Assembly (NCBI GenBank): GCA_030610725.1
Contig: JAUWRE010000093.1
Span: 1-5,278 of the forward strand
Length of the DNA: 5,278 bases
Reading direction: 5' to 3'
Source: Candidatus Aerophobota bacterium
Lineage (GTDB): Bacteria > Aerophobota > Aerophobia > Aerophobales > AE-B3A
The notes beneath the pieces are model-generated. The model made no database searches. It had not been told where the DNA came from and saw only the letters and a list, made by a program, of their open reading frames with translations. Below are positions 1-4,294 of this stretch, one piece after another. Both the position numbers and the translations under genes were made by a program. Position 1 is the stretch's first letter. Every line of letters starts with the position of its first letter.

Positions 1-29
1 TATATTATTAAATTAAGCCACGGGCTATA

Positions 30-66
30 TTTTGGTTTCCCTATCAGCTCTTTTGAACTTTGTTTT
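30..66. repeat. Dispersed repeat copy 1 (blocks B then A)
   Basis: Two blocks here recur near 4170-4201. Block B (30-49, beginning TTTTGGTTT and ending CCTATCAGCT) matches 4182-4201 at 19 of 20 bases. Block A (51-66, TTTTGAACTTTGTTTT) matches 4170-4185 at 16 of 16. The blocks stand in opposite order at the two sites, as expected if both are fragments cut from a tandem array with a unit of about 33 bases (21-base offset here plus 12-base offset there). This stretch also supplies the start of a 75-codon open frame (32-259) that I regard as spurious. No function is known to me. Confidence 0.75.
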
Positions 67-77
67 CAAGTTAATTA

Positions 78-234
78 GGACGCAGATTTTCGCAGATATA
101 TGCCCAAGAGGAAATTCTGTAACTTCTGACTCAAAACTAAGGCTTAGTGAAAATACAATTCCTAAAAATTTTAATGATTCTTTAGTTAGTTTTTTAGTAC
201 TTAAATCTTCAATAATCCGTGTTTATCAGCGTCC
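78..234. repeat. Dispersed CGCAGAT-type repeat with degenerate inverted ends
   Basis: The left end (78-97) begins GGACGCAGAT and holds two CGCAGAT units ten bases apart (81-87 and 91-97). The right end (215-234) is an imperfect inverted copy: its reverse complement begins GGACGCTGAT and matches the left end at 14 of 20 positions. The two ends bound about 157 bases of AT-rich sequence. Direct copies of AGGAAATTC lie inside the element (109-117) and just outside it (239-247). Repeats of this ACGCAGAT type are, to my knowledge, scattered through intergenic DNA of many environmental bacteria. There is no transposase, so a decayed palindromic or MITE-like element is only inference. The rest of the 1-315 spacer shows no gene or clear promoter apart from the hairpin at 280-297. 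Confidence 0.5.
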
Positions 235-279
235 AAAAAGGAAATTCATATACTATTAAATTAGAGGAAAGAAAATTAT

Positions 280-297
280 CCTGAGATGTTTCTCAGG
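280..297 (+). promoter_or_regulatory. Perfect 7-bp hairpin or operator just upstream of the dehydrogenase RBS
   Basis: CCTGAGA (280-286), a TGTT loop (287-290) and TCTCAGG (291-297) form a perfect 7-bp inverted repeat. It ends eight bases before the AGGAG ribosome binding site (305-309) of the gene at 316. There is no T-run after it, so it is not a standard terminator. It could be a DNA operator for a dimeric sugar-responsive repressor or an RNA hairpin controlling access to the ribosome binding site. The sequence alone does not decide between them. Confidence 0.4.
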
Positions 298-315
298 TAA
301 ATATAGGAGAGAGAG

Positions 316-1410
316 ATGATAAAAGTAGGAATTATCGGAGCAGGTGCCATTGCTCAACTGGCACATATTCCCAGTTATCAAAAGGTAGATGGAGTAAGAA
401 TAGTGGCTCTCAGTGATTCAAACAAGAAAAAGGCTGAAGCTGTGGCAAAAAAGTTCAATATTAAAGCCTATTTTACTGATTACAAAGATTTATTAGAATT
501 AAACGAAATTGAGGCAGTGAGTATCTGCACTCCTAATTTTTTTCATCAAGAACAGGTTATTGCTTCTCTCCGAGCGGGGAAGAATGTGCTTTGTGAAAAA
601 CCTCTTTGTCTAAATGCTAGAGAAGCAGAGGAAATTTTTAAAGAGACAGAGAAGACAAATAATAGGGTCTGTATGATTGCTTATATGAGAAGATTTATGA
701 GTATCTCGCAAATTCTGAAAGAGTTTATTGATCAGGGGGAGCTGGGAGAGATTTATTATGCCAAGGCGTCTTATTTAAGAAGAAGAGGAATACCCACTGC
801 CGGCTCCTGGTTTACCTGGAAGGAAATGAGCGGAGGGGGATCTCTGATTGATATTGGAGTACACATACTTGATTTATCTCTTTGGCTAATGGGAAATCCT
901 ACTCCCCTAAGTGCTGTTGGTTCAACCTATGCCAAGTTTAGAAATGAGGCTGTCTCTGCTGGTTGGCCTCCTGCCAGTACTCTAAAAGGAGATAAATTCA
1001 ATTATAACTTTGATGTAGAGGATCTGACCAGTAGCTTCGTTAAATTTAACAATGGAGCTACTCTCTTTCTAGAGACAAGTTGGGCAGGAAATTCGGAAAC
1101 TAAAGGAAGTCTTTCTCTCCTTGGCACTAAAGGAGGAGCGAAGATTAGCTTTTATGAAGGCGGTCCTCTTTATGGAAGACTAAAGATATTTAAAGGAAGA
1201 CAAGGCAGGTTATATGATATTACCCCTGTCCTTCCTTTAAAGGAAGATGCCTTCCACAAAGAAGTGGAGCACTTTATTGATTGTATCAAACAAAGAGAAA
1301 ACCCTATCACCACCCCTGCGGAAGCTCTTAATGTAGCCAGAATAATTGATGCCATTTACCAATCAGCGGAGGAGGGGAAAGAAATAAAGATTAATTCCTT
1401 GCCTACTTAG
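316..1410 (+). CDS. Gfo/Idh/MocA family NAD(P)-dependent sugar oxidoreductase
   Basis: A cytoplasmic dehydrogenase of 364 residues, the usual length for the glucose-fructose oxidoreductase / inositol dehydrogenase / MocA family, which oxidises or reduces a sugar or polyol hydroxyl using NAD(P). Seen in the sequence: an N-terminal Rossmann fold with GAGAIA at residues 8-13; Asp34 at the end of the second strand, which usually favours NAD over NADP; the family EKP motif at 94-96 with the catalytic Lys95; and a GGGSLIDIGVHILD stretch (173-186) giving the Asp179 and His183 typical of the active site. The C-terminal half (about 130-360) fits the family's sheet-forming substrate and oligomerisation domain. 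The ATG start is set by AGGAG at 305-309, six bases upstream. A TIM-barrel isomerase gene follows after 53 bases, so the two are probably cotranscribed. The family call is firm. The substrate is not readable; inositol, a glycoside or an anhydrosugar are all possible. Confidence 0.95.
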   Translation: MIKVGIIGAGAIAQLAHIPSYQKVDGVRIVALSDSNKKKAEAVAKKFNIKAYFTDYKDLLELNEIEAVSICTPNFFHQEQVIASLRAGKNVLCEKPLCLNAREAEEIFKETEKTNNRVCMIAYMRRFMSISQILKEFIDQGELGEIYYAKASYLRRRGIPTAGSWFTWKEMSGGGSLIDIGVHILDLSLWLMGNPTPLSAVGSTYAKFRNEAVSAGWPPASTLKGDKFNYNFDVEDLTSSFVKFNNGATLFLETSWAGNSETKGSLSLLGTKGGAKISFYEGGPLYGRLKIFKGRQGRLYDITPVLPLKEDAFHKEVEHFIDCIKQRENPITTPAEALNVARIIDAIYQSAEEGKEIKINSLPT

Positions 1411-1463
1411 CAAAATAAGAAAAATATTGGCGGTGTCAAAAAAATATTCAAAAGGAGAAGGAT

Positions 1464-2243
1464 ATGCAAATAGCCGTGGCATCATGGAGTCTTCATCGGG
1501 AAATTCCCAAGCTAACTCCCTTGATTGAATTTCCCCGCATTTGCCAGGAGGAATTTGGAGTGAAGGCAGTAGAATTGAACTCACCTTTCTTTGCTTCAAC
1601 AGAAGTAGGATATCTGGATGAGTTGAAAGAGACTCTTTCTGAGAGAGGAATGAAACTGGTTAATATACCAGTTGATTTGGGTAATATAGCTAATCCGGAT
1701 GATGAGAAGCGAGAAAAAGATATAGAAGCTCTTAAGGAGTGGTTTTCTATAGCTAAACGGATGGGTTCTCCTTTTATTAGAATAAATGCAGGCAAAGGAG
1801 AACCTGTAGACGATGCTATGCTGAGAAGAGTCATAGGTAGCTATAAAGAGCTAGTAGAGGAAGGAGAGAAGGTGGGGGTGGGTTTAGTCATTGAAAACCA
1901 TGGAGGTCCTTCCGCTAATCCTGATAATATTATTCGTATTGTTGAAGCCGTAAAATCAGATAGCTTTGGTGTCTGTCCAGATTTTGGCAATTTTGCTCCT
2001 GAAATTAGGTACCAGGGGATAGCTAAGGTTGCTAAATATGCTTTTCTGGCTCATGTGAAAAGTTATGATTTTGATGAAGAAGGGAAAGAGACAACCATCG
2101 ATGTAGAAAGGTGTCTCAATATCTTAAAAGACAGTGGTTTTGACGGATATTTATCAGTAGAGTTTGAGGGCAAGGGTAACCAGCGGGAAGGAGTGAAAAA
2201 GACACTAGCTTTACTCAAGAAATTGGTGAATGGTGAATGGTGA
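1464..2243 (+). CDS. Sugar phosphate isomerase/epimerase family protein (xylose isomerase-like TIM barrel)
   Basis: A 259-residue single-domain protein of the AP endonuclease 2 / xylose isomerase-like TIM-barrel family (PF01261), whose members rearrange, epimerise or eliminate from sugars using a divalent metal. The expected metal ligands stand at the right strand ends: Glu144 in VIENHGG (142-148), Asp173 in CPDFGNF (171-177), His197 in HVKS (197-200) and Glu233 in VEFEG (232-236). All ligands are intact, so the enzyme should be active. The ATG is set by AGGAG at 1453-1457, six bases upstream. It follows a Gfo/Idh/MocA dehydrogenase, a common partnership in inositol, uronate and 3-keto-glycoside catabolism. 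The last codons and the TGA stop lie inside a GGTGAAT tandem repeat (2225-2245), so the final residues VNGEW are probably repeat-derived. The exact reaction cannot be assigned. Confidence 0.93.
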   Translation: MQIAVASWSLHREIPKLTPLIEFPRICQEEFGVKAVELNSPFFASTEVGYLDELKETLSERGMKLVNIPVDLGNIANPDDEKREKDIEALKEWFSIAKRMGSPFIRINAGKGEPVDDAMLRRVIGSYKELVEEGEKVGVGLVIENHGGPSANPDNIIRIVEAVKSDSFGVCPDFGNFAPEIRYQGIAKVAKYAFLAHVKSYDFDEEGKETTIDVERCLNILKDSGFDGYLSVEFEGKGNQREGVKKTLALLKKLVNGEW

Positions 2244-2245
2244 AT
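2225..2245. repeat. Three tandem GGTGAAT heptamers across the isomerase stop codon
   Basis: Three perfect 7-bp units lie at 2225-2231, 2232-2238 and 2239-2245. Because seven is not a multiple of three, the array is read in shifting frame and gives Val-Asn-Gly-Glu-Trp and then TGA, so the third unit provides the stop codon of the upstream gene. Degenerate GGTGAGT relatives occur after grpE at 4087-4115. I do not recognise a function for the repeat. Confidence 0.85.
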
Positions 2246-2253
2246 CGAAGAAC

Positions 2254-2396
2254 CGTTGCTCGTTGCTAGTCACTGGTTGCTCGAGAAGAAGAAAAAGGCC
2301 TAGATACTCGACCCTGGATGCTCGTAAAAGAAGGAAGAAGAAAGATAAAGGACAAGAGATGAATCCAAAAACGAGTATCTAGTATCGAGCAACGAG
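2254..2396. repeat. Heptamer-periodic TTGCTCG/ATACTCG repeats forming a nested inverted repeat
   Basis: The left side has 7-bp units in register: TTGCTCG-type at 2256-2283 (four units, one diverged) and ATACTCG/ATGCTCG-type at 2304-2324 (three units, the middle one diverged). The right side carries the same units inverted at 2372-2396. Perfect arms are CTAGATACTCG (2300-2310) with CGAGTATCTAG (2372-2382), and outside them GTTGCTCG (2276-2283) with CGAGCAAC (2386-2393), properly nested. An alternative pairing of 2254-2269 with 2379-2394 matches at 14 of 16 bases. The loop contains an unbroken 20-base purine run (2326-2345). In RNA this could fold and slow or end transcription from the upstream pair, but there is no T-run, so terminator function is unproven. 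Confidence 0.8.
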
Positions 2397-2401
2397 ATTG
2401 A

Positions 2402-2429
2402 TTGACAATAGAATGGTTTTCTATATAAT
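2402..2429 (+). promoter_or_regulatory. Consensus sigma-70-type promoter for the hexose kinase and grpE
   Basis: A perfect -35 TTGACA (2402-2407) and a perfect -10 TATAAT (2424-2429) are separated by 16 bases. Transcription would be expected to begin near 2435-2437, only five to seven bases before the kinase ATG at 2442. The leader would then be almost absent, and the AGAGGA at 2431-2436 would be cut off or barely included. The site follows directly on the right arm of the nested inverted repeat. It would drive the kinase and, through it, grpE. Confidence 0.7.
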
Positions 2430-2441
2430 TAGAGGACCAAA

Positions 2442-3395
2442 ATGATCCTTACTGTTACCCTCAATCCCGCTTTGGACCGGGTAGTAAATGTAGCTAGTTT
2501 TCGGCCGGGAAAAGTAAATCTAATAGAAAAAGAGAGGATAAGGATAGCTGGTGGTAAAGGAATAAATGTCTCTCGTGTAGTTAAAACTCTGGGGGAGAGG
2601 ACTTTAGCTACTGGTTGGCTAGGAGGAAGTCAGGGAAGGATTATAAAGCGAAATCTAGATAAAGAAAATATAGATACAGATTTTGTATTGATAAAAGAGG
2701 AAAGTCGGCTAAATCTGACCATCCTGGATCCAGCAAGCGACAAGAAGACTCATCTAGTGGAAGAGGGTCCTCTGATTTCCTACCCGGAGATAAAAAATCT
2801 TAAGGAAAAACTCAAAAGCCTGGCAGGAAGGGCGAATATAGTAGTTTTTTCTGGCAGCATTCCCAGAGGGGTAGGGGAAGGTATTTATAATTCCTTAGTT
2901 AAGTTAGTTTTGAGTTATAATAATAGGATTATTTCTATTCTGGATACCCGGGGAGAAGCTCTAAAAAAGGGACTCCAGGCAAAACCGTTTATGCTTACAC
3001 CCAACAAAGAGGAGATGGAGGAACTGACAGGAAGACGCCTGAGCAGATTAGGGGAGTTGGTTGAGGTGGCGCGGTCCCTGGTCGAAAAATATGTTAAATT
3101 AGTAGTTGTCTCTGGAGGTAAAGGAGAGGTTCTGGTGGTAAAGAAGAGGGAAGTTATAATACTGACTCCTCCTTCTATAAAGACCTTAAATCCAGTTGGA
3201 GCTGGAGATGCGTTAGTAGCAGGTTTTGCAGTGGGGTTATTGAGAGGAACGGGTTTAGAAGAGATGGCTTCTCTGGGAGTAGCTGCTGGTGCAGCCAGCG
3301 TCGAAAAAGGAAGAGAAGAGGCTCTTTCGTTGGAGAGGATAGAGGAGTTGGCCAAGAAAGTGAGGTATAGAAGATATTTTCCCAGAGCGAGCTAA
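2442..3395 (+). CDS. 1-phosphofructokinase family hexose kinase (FruK/LacC-like, PfkB superfamily)
   Basis: A cytoplasmic ATP-dependent sugar kinase of 317 residues, typical of the 1-phosphofructokinase branch of the PfkB (ribokinase-like) superfamily. It opens with MILTVTLNPALDR, the hallmark start of this branch and the reason to accept this ATG. Other motifs: AGGKGIN (36-42), the substrate-binding PfkB signature 1; SGSIPRG (137-143); TPNKEE (186-191), the NxxE region near the Mg-ATP site; and NPVGAGDALVAGF (250-262), signature 2 with catalytic base Asp256. It should phosphorylate fructose 1-phosphate, fructose 6-phosphate or tagatose 6-phosphate to the bisphosphate; these cannot be told apart here. 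No fructose PTS gene is adjacent, which weakens a strict FruK assignment. AGGA at 2433-2436 lies five bases before the ATG, but the upstream promoter would start transcripts at about the same place. grpE follows after 36 bases and is probably cotranscribed. Confidence 0.93.
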   Translation: MILTVTLNPALDRVVNVASFRPGKVNLIEKERIRIAGGKGINVSRVVKTLGERTLATGWLGGSQGRIIKRNLDKENIDTDFVLIKEESRLNLTILDPASDKKTHLVEEGPLISYPEIKNLKEKLKSLAGRANIVVFSGSIPRGVGEGIYNSLVKLVLSYNNRIISILDTRGEALKKGLQAKPFMLTPNKEEMEELTGRRLSRLGELVEVARSLVEKYVKLVVVSGGKGEVLVVKKREVIILTPPSIKTLNPVGAGDALVAGFAVGLLRGTGLEEMASLGVAAGAASVEKGREEALSLERIEELAKKVRYRRYFPRAS

Positions 3396-3431
3396 GGATA
3401 AGACTGGAAATAATATCGAGAGAGGTTAACT

Positions 3432-4055
3432 ATGGGATTAGATGAAAGCAGAGAAAAAAAGAGAAGAATAAGTTATAAGAAGGAGTATTCGAATCTCAAT
3501 AATAAGTTTCAGGGAAAAGAGAAACAGTTATTGAAAATTCAAAAGGAGCTTTCTTCCCTTGAAAAAGAATTTAAGGAGCAGCAAAAGGAACTTGAATCAA
3601 TAGACAAAGAAGCCGACCAGTATTTGGATTATTTGAAGAGGTTAAAAGCAGAATTTGATAATTATAAAAAACGTAATCTAAAGGAGCAGGGAAGGAAAGT
3701 AACTCTATTTAGCGAAGATTTAATCAGACAGTTTCTTCCCATTGTGGATGATTTAGAAAGAGCACTGGAGATGGTAAGAGGAAAAGAAGACATCACTAAT
3801 TTTGTTCAAGGAGTAGAAATAATATTCAATCAATTAAAGAGTACCTTAGAAAAGCAAGGACTTGAACAGATTAGGGCCAAAGGAGAACCTTTTGACCCTT
3901 ATTTACATGAAGCTATTATGAAGGTAGAATTGGATGAGTATCCTGATAACATAATAGTAGAGGAGATGAGGAAAGGTTATAAGTTAAAGGATAGAGTTTT
4001 AAGACCAACTATGGTTAAAGTGAATAAAAGGAGTGATAAAGATAGTAGGAGATAA
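3432..4055 (+). CDS. grpE: GrpE, nucleotide exchange factor of the DnaK (Hsp70) chaperone
   Basis: GrpE is a cytoplasmic dimer that releases ADP from DnaK and so resets the Hsp70 cycle in protein folding and heat-shock recovery. The 207-residue length is normal. Residues about 20-85 are a Lys/Glu-rich heptad stretch fitting the long N-terminal dimer coiled coil. AEFDNYKKR (73-81), LPIVDDLERAL (102-112), FDPYLHEAI (154-162) and GYKLKDRVLRPTMVKV (182-197) are the family landmarks, and the last two form the C-terminal beta domain that contacts DnaK. Thr193 stands where the usual signature has Ser or Ala, a mild deviation. AGAGG at 3421-3425 sets the start, six bases upstream. Unusually, grpE follows a sugar kinase and is not next to hrcA, dnaK or dnaJ. 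No CIRCE element (TTAGCACTC inverted repeat) is visible upstream, so the HrcA control commonly seen on grpE is not evident. Confidence 0.96.
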   Translation: MGLDESREKKRRISYKKEYSNLNNKFQGKEKQLLKIQKELSSLEKEFKEQQKELESIDKEADQYLDYLKRLKAEFDNYKKRNLKEQGRKVTLFSEDLIRQFLPIVDDLERALEMVRGKEDITNFVQGVEIIFNQLKSTLEKQGLEQIRAKGEPFDPYLHEAIMKVELDEYPDNIIVEEMRKGYKLKDRVLRPTMVKVNKRSDKDSRR

Positions 4056-4086
4056 GTTCATTGTTTATCGACAAAAACAATTAGAT

Positions 4087-4162
4087 GGTAAGTGGTGAGT
4101 GTTTAATTGGTGAGTAATGCTCTCCTCTGGAGTGAGGGGGGAAATTAACCATTTAACCAATT
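4087..4162. repeat. Degenerate GGTGAGT repeats with an inverted AATTGGT/ACCAATT pair
   Basis: Two adjacent heptamers GGTAAGT and GGTGAGT (4087-4100) and a third GGTGAGT (4109-4115) resemble the GGTGAAT array at 2225-2245. AATTGGT (4105-4111) is inverted as ACCAATT (4156-4162), next to TTAACCA-type units at 4146-4159. The loop between the arms holds a small CTCC-TCT-GGAG hairpin and a six-G run (4136-4141). The layout, heptamers followed by an inverted repeat, parallels the 2225-2396 spacer. No T-run follows, so I do not call a terminator for grpE. The rest of the 4056-4294 spacer holds the next repeat and then about 70 bases with no recognised feature. Confidence 0.55.
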
Positions 4163-4169
4163 TGAGCTA

Positions 4170-4223
4170 TTTTGAACTTTGTTTTGGTTTTCCTATCAGC
4201 TATGAGCTATGAACTATGAGCTA
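4170..4223. repeat. Dispersed repeat copy 2 (blocks A then B) running into CTATGAG heptamers
   Basis: Block A (4170-4185) and block B (4182-4201) overlap by four bases and match 51-66 and 30-49 near the window start, in the opposite order. From 4193 the sequence becomes a 7-bp tandem array: CTATCAG (4193-4199), CTATGAG (4200-4206), CTATGAA (4207-4213), CTATGAG (4214-4220) and a partial CTA. This is the third repeat motif in the window with a 7-bp period. No open frame or recognised function. Confidence 0.8.
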
Positions 4224-4294
4224 ACTTGACTAGCGGACTACCAGGTCAGCCAGCAATGAATTCATATCTGTGAGGAACGGGAGAATAAGTTTTG

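Noticed and set aside
249..254. TATACT as a -10 box for the dehydrogenase gene
   Set aside because: No acceptable -35 hexamer lies 15-19 bases upstream, so a promoter cannot be supported.
32..259. 75-codon open frame on the + strand starting with TTG
   Set aside because: It runs through the dispersed repeat block and the CGCAGAT element, has no ribosome binding site and no recognisable domain. It is best explained as read-through of repeat DNA.
1420..1448. Direct AAAAATATT repeats 20 bases apart between the dehydrogenase and isomerase
   Set aside because: Low-complexity A/T sequence in a short spacer; nothing else supports a regulatory role.
1170..1834. Minus-strand open frames at 1170-1355, 1363-1599 and 1493-1834
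   Set aside because: They lie wholly or mostly opposite the well-supported dehydrogenase and isomerase genes, with no family motifs.
2225..2396. CRISPR array
   Set aside because: Units are 7 bp and contiguous, with no conserved long repeat, no unique spacers of regular length and no cas genes.
2915..3355. 146-codon minus-strand open frame
   Set aside because: It lies entirely opposite the hexose kinase and has Ser/Thr/Pro-rich shadow composition without any motif.
4060..4081. ATTGTTT/AAACAAT inverted repeat after grpE as a terminator
   Set aside because: The stem has only one G-C pair and no following T-run, so it is too weak to call.
4256..4265. 10-bp palindrome ATGAATTCAT upstream of the secreted gene
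   Set aside because: Short, AT-rich and without flanking symmetry or a promoter nearby; probably chance.
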